From positions 124,001 through 188,000 of the forward strand of contig NZ_LQXO02000006.1 in the NCBI RefSeq assembly GCF_001639065.2: a stretch of 64,000 nt of DNA, in the 5' to 3' direction. The position numbers and the translations under genes were made by a program. This document shows positions 45,717 to 55,025 of the stretch, piece by piece (the stretch's first letter is position 1; each line of letters starts with the position of its first letter). The notes under the pieces were generated by a model that saw only the letters and a list, made by a program, of their open reading frames with translations, was not told where the DNA came from and searched no databases. This stretch comes from Vibrio barjaei. Its GTDB lineage: Bacteria > Pseudomonadota > Gammaproteobacteria > Enterobacterales > Vibrionaceae.

Positions 45717-46721
45717 TCACAACGTTTTTAGCTTGTTAGCGATTGAGTCTACGCCAAAACGAACTGGGTCCGTTACGGGAAGGTCAAACTGTTCACTCCA
45801 TTGTTGACAAAGTTCTTTGGCGTCAGACTCATTCAATATGGAAGTATTTAAACAGATACCCGCAAATTGGACTTTAGGGTTGGTCACACGCGCTGCCAAA
45901 AGGTTAGCGTTAATAGTCTGCTCAATCGTAGGCAATTGAGCGTGGGGAAGGTGGCGAATGTGCTGACGTCCAACTTCGTGACAAAGAATAAGCGCATCTG
46001 GCTGAGCCCCGTGCAATAGTCCCAAGCTTACGCCAGCAAAGGATGGGTTGAAAAGAGAGCCTTGTCCTTCAATGATATCCCACTCATGATCGTTAAACTC
46101 AGGACTTAAGGCTTCTACGGCACCTGAAATGAAGTCTGCTACGACCGCATCCACTGAGATGCCTTGACCATCGATTAAGATGCCAGTTTGCCCCGTTGCT
46201 TTGAATCTAGCGTCAACATTAAGCTGCTGTAGAGCTTGTTCGATAGCCAGGGCACTGAACATTTTCCCTACCGAGCAATCTGTTCCGACAGTGAGTAGCC
46301 TTTTCCCCGAACGCTTTTTACCATTACCTACTGCAAGGCGTTCGTCATAGTGTCTAACATCAAATAGCTGGATTAAGCCTTGATCAGCCAGGTGGGTTAA
46401 CTCTGGGATGTCTGTCAGTCTTTGATGCATTCCCGATGCGATATCCAACCCTAGGTTCGCTGCTGCAATGAGTGTCTCTACCCAGTTTCTAGGAATAAAG
46501 CCGCCCGCATTGGCGGTGCCAATGACCAGTGTTTTCACTCCTTGTTGCTTAGCCTGCTCGAGTGTTAATTCAGTGAGTCCTAAAGAGATGGTATCCTCGG
46601 TTAGCCTAAGTTGTCCTAAACAGGCCTCTGGACGCCATTTGACAATACCGCGCGCGGTTTTTGCTGAAAGAGGATCAGTGACGTCACCAAGGAAAAGTAA
46701 GTAAGGCTGAGAAATGTTCAT
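45717..46721 (-). CDS. dgcN: DUF1611 protein, DgcN-like N-acetyltransferase
   Basis: 334 residues. DUF1611 family: an N-terminal domain (FLGDVTDPLSAKTARGIVKW, about 9-28) and a C-terminal P-loop-like domain starting TVGTDCSVGKM (about 143-153), with later motifs DIIEGQGSLFNPSF and CHEVGRQHIR. Members next to dgcA acetylate D-glutamate before racemisation, allowing growth on this cell-wall amino acid. AAGGGA precedes the ATG. It lies 166 bases after a LysR gene on the same strand, as expected for a dgcR-type regulator. Confidence 0.82.
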   Translation of the reverse strand: MNISQPYLLFLGDVTDPLSAKTARGIVKWRPEACLGQLRLTEDTISLGLTELTLEQAKQQGVKTLVIGTANAGGFIPRNWVETLIAAANLGLDIASGMHQRLTDIPELTHLADQGLIQLFDVRHYDERLAVGNGKKRSGKRLLTVGTDCSVGKMFSALAIEQALQQLNVDARFKATGQTGILIDGQGISVDAVVADFISGAVEALSPEFNDHEWDIIEGQGSLFNPSFAGVSLGLLHGAQPDALILCHEVGRQHIRHLPHAQLPTIEQTINANLLAARVTNPKVQFAGICLNTSILNESDAKELCQQWSEQFDLPVTDPVRFGVDSIANKLKTL

Positions 46722-46887
46722 AGTGTCCCTTTATTCATAAGTAGCTAGATTCACAAGTAGCCAGCTTCACAATAGATTCGTACCTGCAAGGCTGATGCTA
46801 TTTAAGATAGGGAGGGGATAATCTAATAGCGAATGCTCTGTTGTTGGTCGCCTATAACATTAGGTTATAGGTGGTCGTAAGTTGTAA

Positions 46888-47790
46888 CTAGGCACGTGCG
46901 TGATTTTTCAACATCGAAAGAAAAGATTTCGTCGCAATCGAAAAAGGATGTAAGTCGCTGGTGAGCAGTGATACGGAACAATCGATAGCGTCAGATAGCT
47001 GAAGGCTATGTAAGCTCTCACTTGCGGCATATTGATTGGCAGTCCACGGATCAACAATCGCAATACCCGCGCCCAGAGCGGCCAGTTCTGCACCTGAACT
47101 GTAATTTCTAACCGTGAGAGACGGAACGAAATCAGGTTGTATTTGTTCAAGAGCGAGCGTGAGTTTTTGCCCTAAAGGATCGCGCCTGTCTAGGGCGATG
47201 ATGTTTAGTTCATCGTCTAACAAAGCTTTTAACGTCACAGCCGCGTGTTTATTTTCGCTATCGTTCAATCGAGTGAAATCAGAGGTTGGCACTAGAACTT
47301 GCATTGATCTTTTGGTCAGAAGTTGGTGAGAGATACCGGCAGGAGTGTCTTCACCAAACGCGACGGCAATATCGAGTGCATTGTCGAGTAATGCATCGCA
47401 CAGTTCACAGCGATTACCGGTGACCAGTTCTATTGAGCATTGATGTGTTTGATAGAATTGAGCGATCACTGGCGTCAGGAATTTTGTGGCCAATACTGGT
47501 GGCGCACCTATTCGGATGTGTTGATGCCCTTTTTTAACCTTATTGGTGAGGGTTTTAAACTGGCCGAGTTGTAGATAGATTTTCTCTACTTCTGGTAACA
47601 GGGTTTTGGCTTCTTGAGTGGGAACCAGACGTCCTTTGACGCGCTCAAACAGAGAGAAACCAAGCTGCAGCTCCGTGTGAGCTAGTACGCGGGTCACATT
47701 AGGTTGCGATACATGGAGATTTTTCGCAGCGCCCGAGACGGTTCCCGTTTGCATAATCGCGTAAAACACTTCTAGTTGACGTAAGTTCAC
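46888..47790 (-). CDS. LysR regulator, probably of dgcN-dgcA
   Basis: About 301 residues from GTG 47790, which has GGAGT six bases upstream and gives the standard LysR start NLRQLEVFYAIMQTGTVSGA; the open frame runs back to 48066 without that support. Winged helix-turn-helix about 2-60 (AAKNLHVSQPNVTR), effector domain about 90-295. It is immediately upstream of, and in the same direction as, dgcN-dgcA. The equivalent regulator (DgcR) in marine bacteria activates that operon with D-glutamate. Role inferred from position. Confidence 0.85.
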   Translation of the reverse strand: MNLRQLEVFYAIMQTGTVSGAAKNLHVSQPNVTRVLAHTELQLGFSLFERVKGRLVPTQEAKTLLPEVEKIYLQLGQFKTLTNKVKKGHQHIRIGAPPVLATKFLTPVIAQFYQTHQCSIELVTGNRCELCDALLDNALDIAVAFGEDTPAGISHQLLTKRSMQVLVPTSDFTRLNDSENKHAAVTLKALLDDELNIIALDRRDPLGQKLTLALEQIQPDFVPSLTVRNYSSGAELAALGAGIAIVDPWTANQYAASESLHSLQLSDAIDCSVSLLTSDLHPFSIATKSFLSMLKNHARA

Positions 47791-47868
47791 AAAGACTCCA
47801 TTCCCATACTGGCTCGCTCTAACTGTAATGGATCTTGCGCGTGAAGAGAATGGTCGATTTTGACGCGA

Positions 47869-47902
47869 TAAGGACTCCTTCAGAAAATTGAAGGAGTCCT
47901 TA
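47869..47902. repeat. Long perfect hairpin upstream of LysR gene
   Basis: TAAGGACTCCTTC / GAAGGAGTCCTTA with an 8-base loop; 13-bp stem. On the plus strand it is followed by TTTGTTAG. It lies about 80 bases upstream of the LysR start, where no forward gene ends, so its role (terminator relic, operator or leader stem) is unclear. Confidence 0.6.
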
Positions 47903-48120
47903 TTTGTTAGATTTGACGTTGGCTTATTGTCTGTCTTGATCAAAATCTCCGTGGAAATGGTCGTGATCAGACACACTGTCGGCGAACCCTGCATAGTCAG
48001 AGCGTCTTGAAAGTGCCTGAGGAACGGTAGATAACTCTTATTCGCAAAGAATTCGTTGAAGTTCAATTCAATATCAGAGGTGCCAAAAGGCGGCTCAAAG
48101 CATGAGCACTAGATAAAACA

Positions 48121-48151
48121 AAGGCTCGAACCTAGGTTAGGTTCAAGCCTT
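48121..48151 (-). terminator. Terminator of DUF4056-dgkA operon
   Basis: AAGGCT-GAACCTA paired with TAGGTTC-AGCCTT (one mismatch). On the reverse strand it is followed by TTGTTTTATCT. The remaining bases to 47903 show no gene. Confidence 0.8.
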
Positions 48152-48186
48152 GAGTTGAAATTAGAAGTAAGACGGCTGTGACGGAA

Positions 48187-48564
48187 TTAGCCGATGAAAT
48201 GCGACCAAAATATGGCTGCCCAGATCATCAGTGCTAAACCAATTGCAAGAAAAACGGCGGCAGAGCCGAGGTCTTTTGCGCGGCCTGAAAGCTCATGACG
48301 TTCTAAACCGATTCGATCAACAACGGCTTCAACTGCCGAGTTCATCAGTTCGACTATCATGACAAATACAACACTACCGACCAGAGCCACTTTCTGAAAA
48401 AGTGAAACATCGATGACCAAAGCGATAATAACAGCGGCAATCAATGCGACCACTTCTTGACGAAAGGCAGCTTCGTTCTTCCATGCTGCTATTAGCCCTA
48501 ACCAAGAATATCGGGCGGCATAGATGATACGTTTGATTCCGGTGTTTTTTTGTATTTCACTCAT
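48187..48564 (-). CDS. dgkA: Diacylglycerol kinase
   Basis: 125 residues, standard for DgkA. An amphipathic start (ARYSWLGLIAAWKNEAAFRQE) is followed by three membrane helices. The catalytic signature VELMNSAVEAVVDRIGLERHELSGRAKDLGSAAV includes the conserved Glu and Asn. It phosphorylates diacylglycerol to phosphatidate in the inner membrane, recycling lipid from membrane-derived oligosaccharide or lipid A modification. It starts four bases after the stop of the DUF4056 gene, so translation is probably coupled. Confidence 0.95.
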   Translation of the reverse strand: MSEIQKNTGIKRIIYAARYSWLGLIAAWKNEAAFRQEVVALIAAVIIALVIDVSLFQKVALVGSVVFVMIVELMNSAVEAVVDRIGLERHELSGRAKDLGSAAVFLAIGLALMIWAAIFWSHFIG

Positions 48565-48568
48565 AGTG

Positions 48569-49642
48569 TTAATTCAACTTCATTATTAGGGCATCGTTAC
48601 GATTGTTCGCATCTTGGTCATCGACCGACTTAGCAATATTGGCGATCATCTGAAACTCTTGATGAGTCCAGACCTCTTTCTCATTTAATGCGGACGGCAG
48701 TATATCAAACGAATTGATCTTGTCAGCAGCGACGAGCTGTAACTGTCCAAATTGTTCTAGATGGCTAAATGCTGATAACGAAAGCGGCGTACCCTTAGTC
48801 ACCCCATTTGGAGTCAAATCTAGGCTGTAGTGATAATCGCGAGTTTTGACTACCCACTTATCTGGTAAGCGTTTGCTGCTATCCCACCAGATGCCATCCA
48901 ACTTTTTGAGTTGGGCAATGGTGGTGTCTTCGTCTTGTGCATCTAGCATTTTCAGGTGTTTTCTGAAGTACTGTGGAAACAACACAACAAAGGCATCTTG
49001 AGTGATGTCAGGGTTGATCTTAATGATCTCCATCGCGATTAACGCACCGAGCATATTTGAGTACAAATCTTCAGGAGAGAAGGCGGAAGGATACTCTTTA
49101 AATCCGCCGACGGACACTAAGCCATACCATTGTGCGATTTCATGCCACTGGGCTAGTCGAAACGCCAATAGGCCTGCAAGTTTGGCTTCTTCGTTGTTAC
49201 TTGAGTCAAGCTCGTCTAAGTTACTGAACTCGATTTTGCGGCTACGAAGCTCAGGTGTAAGCGCCAATTCGAAGTGGTCACTGTCACGATTTTTGATGCT
49301 GTGATAAAGGTATAAGGTGAAGTCCGCAGTATCTCTTACATGAGCAGTATCGATGAAGCCACCTTTATTAGAGAAAATCAGACCGTTAACTTCGTCTGAC
49401 GTGCCGAGAAGACTACCTATGACACTCGAAGAACCATCATTAAACACGTGAGCATCAACGTCTTCGACATTGAGTACGTTTTTAATGGAGTAGAAAGGGA
49501 CGGGCACGCTTCCTAGCTCAGCTTTAAGGCCTGTTCCAAAGGCGCAGCATGGTCTTATCCCTACTGGTACAGTGTTTACGTCAGCAAAGCTAGGCTGAAC
49601 AGACGCAAAAGCTAGACTAAGTAGTAATACTATTCTTCTCAT
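48569..49642 (-). CDS. DUF4056 exported protein
   Basis: 357 residues from ATG 49642, which gives a signal peptide (MRRIVLLLSLAFASVQPSFA); the earlier ATG at 49714 does not. The mature start VGIRPCCAFGTGLKAELGSVPVPFY is the mark of DUF4056. The middle holds FRLAQWHEIAQWYG, an H-E with a second acidic/His-poor context, and FSPEDLYSNMLG. Its role is unknown; the protein should be periplasmic or surface-exposed. It forms an operon with dgkA (four-base gap). Confidence 0.8.
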   Translation of the reverse strand: MRRIVLLLSLAFASVQPSFADVNTVPVGIRPCCAFGTGLKAELGSVPVPFYSIKNVLNVEDVDAHVFNDGSSSVIGSLLGTSDEVNGLIFSNKGGFIDTAHVRDTADFTLYLYHSIKNRDSDHFELALTPELRSRKIEFSNLDELDSSNNEEAKLAGLLAFRLAQWHEIAQWYGLVSVGGFKEYPSAFSPEDLYSNMLGALIAMEIIKINPDITQDAFVVLFPQYFRKHLKMLDAQDEDTTIAQLKKLDGIWWDSSKRLPDKWVVKTRDYHYSLDLTPNGVTKGTPLSLSAFSHLEQFGQLQLVAADKINSFDILPSALNEKEVWTHQEFQMIANIAKSVDDQDANNRNDALIMKLN

Positions 49643-49765
49643 AATCAACCAAAAATCAGTGTGTGGAACGAAAAAACGGCAAAGTGTGCAGTTTACACAG
49701 CCTTGCGTTGTCAAAAAAATGCAAGAATTTGTGGTGACGATAATAAATCAATGAATTGATGAGAT

Positions 49766-51592
49766 TTACCATTTGGTGCCAGGTGCGATTTCTACGTGGT
49801 TTCTGCCTCGCTTTTTGGCGGCGTAGAGGGCCTCATCCGCATTTTCAAGCATGTATTGTGGAGTAATGGGGTGTTCACCTAAGTGCTGAAACGCGACACC
49901 AATGGAAATGGTCACAATGTCATAAGGGTCGTTACCGGAATGCGTGATGTTGAGTTTCTCTACTTCTTGCCGCATTTGCTGTGCTAGCACGACACTCTCT
50001 TCTTGTGAGGTATTGATGAGAAGTGCACAAAACTCTTCCCCCCCGATTCTCGCCACCATATGACCACAAGGAGACAACACTTGCTTGAGTGCTTGTGCCA
50101 CATAACGAAGGGCAAAGTCTCCTTGGACATGACCATAGGTATCGTTGTATTGCTTAAAGTGGTCGACATCTATCATCATGGTCGTAATGGTACTAACAAA
50201 GAGGCTTTCGGTGTTGTGGGCGAGCTCAGTCATAAACGGACGGCGGTTGGGTAGACCAGTTAGTTCATCTGTTTCGGCAGCGATATGTAATCTGCGATTA
50301 GTTTCGATGAGCTCGCCTTGTAAAGCAGTCATCTCGTTATGGTTTTTCAAGCGAATATGCAGTTCGCTAACAGTGGTTGATAACCGGCTTAAAATAGTTC
50401 TCTGCGTTTCTGTCCATTGCTGGGAGTGATGCAAGTTAGACGCACTCAATATGCCAAAAACAGACTGACCATCAATAAGAGGGAATAGGGCAATAGAGGC
50501 GACATTCTGGGTTTTAAGCAGCGCGTATTCAGTTTGAGCATTGTCTTTAATCGATTCGATGTCATCGATAATGATGGGGTCAAGAGACAGTAACCGCCTT
50601 TGCAGCAATGTCATGGTTTCGATATTAAAACCTTCACCTAAAGGGTTCTTTGAACCATCTGCACGCCATGAATAGCTGAACGTAGCCATCTGAGCTTGGA
50701 TTGAGAGTATGCTAATACGATCGATTTCTAGAACCCGTCCTATCGGTTCAAACGCGCTATACATCACTTCGGTAACATTGTCTTCGTTACATGTGAGTAT
50801 GTTTAATGACATATCTGCCAAGATACGATGCAACTTACTTTGCGCTTTGTACGCTTCCGTTTGCCGTTCAATAGAATGTTTAAGTTGGCTTTGATGCTGC
50901 AATAGCTGACGTTCAGTTTTTTTCTGTGCCGCAATCGCATTACGAGAAGTGTTGTTTAGGTTTTGCAAGGCGTGAGCGACATAAGATAGTTCATCTGTAC
51001 GCTCTGTTAAACCTTGCGGTAGTTTCACTTTGCTTGAGGTTCTGGGGCTAATATCTTTCGAAAGACTATAAAGCTCTAAGAGTGGCGCTGTTATTAGCTT
51101 GCGAACAATGTAGAGAATAACGACCAGAATAATTACGGCTTCGATAATGTTAAGTAAAAGCCCTAATGCGAGCTTAGATATCACTTCTTCTTGGATAATT
51201 TCGTCGTCAATCATGTAAGAGATGTTGCCGAGGTAGCGACCGTTGTATCGCAGTTCTAAAATCGAGGGGCTGGTTTTGATCTGTGGTGATAAATTGGCGT
51301 CCAAATAGGTGCCATCGACGCCTGTTAATCGAATATTGCGAATGTAATCATCTTCACTAATGCTCAGCATAAGTTGCTGAAGTTGTGAGAGGTCTAGATC
51401 CCATAGCGACTCTGCAATGGGGTAGGTGAGCGAGTGTACGTGGACTCGAGCATGTTTGTTCACCTTGTGTATTTCCTGTCGATAGTCGACATAAGCTTGA
51501 ATACCTACGTTTAACAGCGCCAGAGCTCCCGTAACAATAATCAAAATGGTGATCATTTTGCGGCGGATGGACATAGCATTGAAGCGCTGCAT
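49766..51592 (-). CDS. Membrane diguanylate cyclase (HAMP-GAF-GGDEF)
   Basis: 608 residues. TM1 about 12-32, a periplasmic domain about 33-138 (with YPIAESLWDLDLSQLQQ, a pattern common in such sensors), TM2 about 142-165, a HAMP-like linker, coiled coil 210-250, GAF domain about 255-405 and a GGDEF domain 430-600. The active site is intact (GGEEF; DELTGLPNRR at its start). The inhibitory RxxD site before it is absent (SPCGHMVARIGGEEF), so product feedback through that site is not expected. It makes cyclic di-GMP. It follows a periplasmic binding protein gene by seven bases, suggesting that protein relays the signal. Confidence 0.93.
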   Translation of the reverse strand: MQRFNAMSIRRKMITILIIVTGALALLNVGIQAYVDYRQEIHKVNKHARVHVHSLTYPIAESLWDLDLSQLQQLMLSISEDDYIRNIRLTGVDGTYLDANLSPQIKTSPSILELRYNGRYLGNISYMIDDEIIQEEVISKLALGLLLNIIEAVIILVVILYIVRKLITAPLLELYSLSKDISPRTSSKVKLPQGLTERTDELSYVAHALQNLNNTSRNAIAAQKKTERQLLQHQSQLKHSIERQTEAYKAQSKLHRILADMSLNILTCNEDNVTEVMYSAFEPIGRVLEIDRISILSIQAQMATFSYSWRADGSKNPLGEGFNIETMTLLQRRLLSLDPIIIDDIESIKDNAQTEYALLKTQNVASIALFPLIDGQSVFGILSASNLHHSQQWTETQRTILSRLSTTVSELHIRLKNHNEMTALQGELIETNRRLHIAAETDELTGLPNRRPFMTELAHNTESLFVSTITTMMIDVDHFKQYNDTYGHVQGDFALRYVAQALKQVLSPCGHMVARIGGEEFCALLINTSQEESVVLAQQMRQEVEKLNITHSGNDPYDIVTISIGVAFQHLGEHPITPQYMLENADEALYAAKKRGRNHVEIAPGTKW

Positions 51593-51599
51593 CTATCGT

Positions 51600-52661
51600 T
51601 CACTCACTTTTGACAACAAAAGGGTCGATTGGATTGGCAAAAATGTCGATATTTTCGAAGTCTATGTTGCTCCATGTTTTGTCCTCAAGCGTAGAGAACA
51701 GCTCAGAGGGATAACGAATTAATTGGAATAGATTGAATTTGGTTCTTTGTGGCCAACGCTGGTCTTTCTGGTGATGGTGAATCTTAACCATTTGCAGGCC
51801 GACTGCGGTGAAATGTCCACCGCCCAATGAAGTAATGTGCCCAATTTTAAGTTTAGATAGTACTGCTTGTGATGTGTTGATAGTGCTAATAAAAATGTCG
51901 TTGCCGATACTGCGTCTAGCCTCTCTAACCGCTTTTTGAGCACCAAATGCCATGTGATCGTTAGCGGTCCAGATGTAACGGACTTTTGGATGACGTTTAA
52001 GCAGGACCTTGGTTTGTTCATAAGCCAGATCCTCTCGCCAATCTCCGTACACTCGCTGCGCAACCGTGGTGTGTTCTTGCTGCATCACAAACGCCATAGC
52101 ACCTGCTTCGCGATTGTTTGATGCGGGAGTGTTTTTATCTCCTGACAGGATTAAGAATGCGCCTTGTTTATCCTTTCCTTTTTGATACAGATCTTTGGCA
52201 GTGAGATATCCGATATTAAAGTTGTTGGGAAATACGCCAGGCATAAGCCGCGTATTCCATATTGGATCGGTTCGCAGCGTTTGTTTGTTTGAAGGGGAGA
52301 GGTCGTTGAGTACGAAAGAAACAAAGCAATCTGATTCATATAGCATGTTTAATAGTGCGAGTCCGTTGTTTTTTTCATTAACGAGAACGACATAGTCGGG
52401 TTTAGGCAAAACTTGCATCCGTTCTGCAAGCAACTGCTGTGTCAGAATGTGGTCTCTATTACCGTGAAGTATCTCCAAGGTTAAGCCCAGCGAGGATGCC
52501 GCGGTTTTCGCGTAGCCGTCAACGTCTCCCCAAAAGCTCTCATCAGCAAAGCCTGGATTAACGAATAGAACTCTTGTTGTGACGTTTTGGCTCGCACTTA
52601 ATGCGAACGGACTATGAATGATAAGCAAGCAGCATATCAACCAAATGGGTCTCCAAATCAT
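51600..52661 (-). CDS. Periplasmic binding protein (type 1), sensor partner
   Basis: 353 residues with a signal peptide (about 1-23, ...HSPFALSA). Two-lobed type-1 periplasmic binding protein (sugar/LuxP-like): VLFVNPGFADESFWGDVDGYAKTAA at the start, GDKNTPASNNREAGAMAFV in the middle and VRYIWTANDHMAFGAQKAVREA in the second lobe. No ABC permease or ATPase is near. It is paired with the membrane cyclase at 49766-51592, like LuxP-LuxQ or NspS-MbaA in arrangement, so it probably presents a small ligand to that sensor. The ligand is unknown. Confidence 0.85.
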   Translation of the reverse strand: MIWRPIWLICCLLIIHSPFALSASQNVTTRVLFVNPGFADESFWGDVDGYAKTAASSLGLTLEILHGNRDHILTQQLLAERMQVLPKPDYVVLVNEKNNGLALLNMLYESDCFVSFVLNDLSPSNKQTLRTDPIWNTRLMPGVFPNNFNIGYLTAKDLYQKGKDKQGAFLILSGDKNTPASNNREAGAMAFVMQQEHTTVAQRVYGDWREDLAYEQTKVLLKRHPKVRYIWTANDHMAFGAQKAVREARRSIGNDIFISTINTSQAVLSKLKIGHITSLGGGHFTAVGLQMVKIHHHQKDQRWPQRTKFNLFQLIRYPSELFSTLEDKTWSNIDFENIDIFANPIDPFVVKSE

Positions 52662-52804
52662 ACTAACACTCCCTGTGTTAGTGAAAATTATGGGATTTAG
52701 ATCACGTTAAGTCGAATGGATTGGTTTGAATTTGTTGCGGATTATTCGCGTTTCTCATTTCTTAAACGCTTTTTTGGTTTTGAGATAGTAGAAGTGAAAG
52801 GCAC

Positions 52805-52828
52805 CAGCCACGAGGTTGGGCGTGGCTG
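52805..52828 (-). terminator. Hairpin after mnmC
   Basis: CAGCCACG / CGTGGCTG with an 8-base loop just downstream of the mnmC stop. The tail on the reverse strand is poor in T. Confidence 0.45.
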
Positions 52829-52840
52829 ATGCAGGTTTGC

Positions 52841-54850
52841 TTATAGGGTTAAAGGTTTTGATTTTACAATTCGTTTAGTCCAAGCCCTAGCGGGATGCAG
52901 TTGTGATAAAACATCCACGGGTAGCGGAAGAGGATCACCGCAAATCTCAGAGGCTAATAGTTCAGCCAAAAGCGGCGCAGAACTCAGTCCTCGAGAGCCT
53001 AAACCGAGCATACAATATAAGCCGCTATAATTCGGAAGTTCATTTAAAGTGTTATCGCCCTCCGAATAGGAGGCTTCCAGCGTATCAAAATCACACACTT
53101 GACCAACAAAGGGTAAGTGATCACGACTCACGGTGCGAATCCCCTGTCGTGACTGGTTATCAGTGGTATCTACCTCATTAACCCAATCGACGTCTTGAAT
53201 ACAGTGTCTGAGTTTTTCGGCATTCTCGAACTGAGCTTGTTGATCAAAATGGCTGTCGATGTGTTTACGATCGTAGCTTGCGCCGATGCAATGGGTGTCT
53301 GTTTGTGGATTGTTTGGTGTCATATAGCCGTCATAGCATAAGACGGACTTTAGCGATTTGAGCTTATCTGTCGTCTGAATATGGCTGACTTGTCCTTTTA
53401 CCGCCGTAAGATGAAGTTTCTCGGTTTGTTTTATAGCACTAAATTTATGGCCATTAGCAACGATAACTGTGTCGAAATGCGTTTGATGGATAGTGCCGTC
53501 GACGAGGATGACTTGCCACTTTCCGTCCTTCGTTTGTTTTAGCTCAGCTACTTCTAAATTAAAGTAAGCACTACTTTTTCCGTTGTTGATATTTCTTTGG
53601 ATTAGACCTTGAGTGAGCTGGGATGGACATAACCAACCTCCGAGAGGGTAGTGAATGCTCGCATGCGGTGAAGGGAGGCCTATGGTCTCTGAGGTTTGTT
53701 CTGCATCTAACTTATGGATAAGCGCTGTCGGAAAGCCTCCTGACAACATACGCTCAAGTTTAGTTGTAGATTTCTCGTCCCACATCAGTTGCGTGACACC
53801 ACACCAATCGTGGTCGTAAGGGATTGTGGTTGCTGCTTGCTCCGCAAACTGGCGGGCATAAATAAACGCAGGAGCAAACACTCTCGATACGCCTTTGTGT
53901 TCACCGTTAAGAAGTGGGTAAACTGCACCTTGCCTGTTTCCGGATGCACCTTGAGCAGGTTCACTGTCTTTGCAAAACAGTTGGCTGTGAATCCCTCGAT
54001 TGGCTAACGCTTTCGTCAGGCAAGCACTAGCAATACCGCCTCCAATAATAGCCACTTGTTCAGGTGTATTTAGGTTTGGTCGATAATACAGAGAGTGATA
54101 ATTTGTGAATGGCGTTTTTTGTGCGATTTGACCGACAATCATGTCGCGCTTTGTGCCAAAACCTTTGGCTTTACGCATATCAAAACCCGCTTCGATTAGA
54201 CCTCTTCGGACAAAACCTGCTGCCGTAAACGTTGCACAAGTACAATCTTGTTTACCGAGCTTGACCATGCCGTTAAACAAGTCCTGATTCCACATCTCTG
54301 GATTCTTACTTGGCGCAAAACCGTCTAAGAGCCAACAATCAACAACACCTTCTTTTGGTGTGGGTACTAGCGGCATGCAGTTTTTAATATCACCAAACCA
54401 GAGATCCAGCGTTATCGCGCCATCCGCCAAGACGATGCGATGACATTCCGGTAAAGCCATAGGGTAATGTGCTTGCAACTGTTCGGCATACGGCGCTAAT
54501 TCAGGCCATGCTTGATGCGCTTTTTCTAGATCGGTTTTTGAAAGAGGGTATTTCTCAAAGCTAATAAAATGCAGTTCTTGAAGTGTCGAATCTGGATTGC
54601 TCATTCGGAACTGTTCGAACCATTGCCACACTGCGAGGAAATTGAGGCCGGTACCAAATCCGGTTTCAGCAATGACAAAACGTCGTTGTTCGAAATCCTG
54701 CCAACGCTCCGGAAGGCGATTTTGTTTCAAAAAAACGTAACGTGTTTCTTCTAACCCATTGACATTAGAGAAGTAAACATCGTCAAATTGGTCTGAAACT
54801 GGAGTACCCGACTCATTCCAGTCGAGTTGAGCGTGAGTGATGGAAGTCAT
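52841..54850 (-). CDS. mnmC: Bifunctional tRNA (mnm5s2U34) biosynthesis MnmC
   Basis: 669 residues, as in E. coli. The N-terminal methyltransferase domain (about 1-240; SAM motif [11 protein letters not shown], later [16 protein letters not shown]) adds the final methyl. The C-terminal FAD oxidase domain (about 262-660; [21 protein letters not shown], and [14 protein letters not shown] near the end) removes carboxymethyl to give nm5U. Together they finish mnm5(s2)U34 in tRNAs for Lys, Glu, Gln and others. Divergent from fabB with 175 bases between. This neighbourhood is conserved in vibrios. Confidence 0.96.
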   Translation of the reverse strand: MTSITHAQLDWNESGTPVSDQFDDVYFSNVNGLEETRYVFLKQNRLPERWQDFEQRRFVIAETGFGTGLNFLAVWQWFEQFRMSNPDSTLQELHFISFEKYPLSKTDLEKAHQAWPELAPYAEQLQAHYPMALPECHRIVLADGAITLDLWFGDIKNCMPLVPTPKEGVVDCWLLDGFAPSKNPEMWNQDLFNGMVKLGKQDCTCATFTAAGFVRRGLIEAGFDMRKAKGFGTKRDMIVGQIAQKTPFTNYHSLYYRPNLNTPEQVAIIGGGIASACLTKALANRGIHSQLFCKDSEPAQGASGNRQGAVYPLLNGEHKGVSRVFAPAFIYARQFAEQAATTIPYDHDWCGVTQLMWDEKSTTKLERMLSGGFPTALIHKLDAEQTSETIGLPSPHASIHYPLGGWLCPSQLTQGLIQRNINNGKSSAYFNLEVAELKQTKDGKWQVILVDGTIHQTHFDTVIVANGHKFSAIKQTEKLHLTAVKGQVSHIQTTDKLKSLKSVLCYDGYMTPNNPQTDTHCIGASYDRKHIDSHFDQQAQFENAEKLRHCIQDVDWVNEVDTTDNQSRQGIRTVSRDHLPFVGQVCDFDTLEASYSEGDNTLNELPNYSGLYCMLGLGSRGLSSAPLLAELLASEICGDPLPLPVDVLSQLHPARAWTKRIVKSKPLTL

Positions 54851-55025
54851 AATATTGACACTTAACTTGTGTTATACCCGTTACTAGAAAGTTATCACAA
54901 CTACAGTTATTAGGGCATTGGTAGCATTTATTGGTGCGGATTGTACGAATTTATGGGAAAGCTGACCACTTATATCCTGTATCTTCGTTATCATTTAGCA
55001 GTTTTTGAATTTATAGGAAAGTCAC

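Noticed and set aside
54955..55020. Possible FadR/FabR operator upstream of fabB (GCTGACCACTTAT)
   Set aside because: Match to known fatty-acid regulator sites is only partial and not symmetric.
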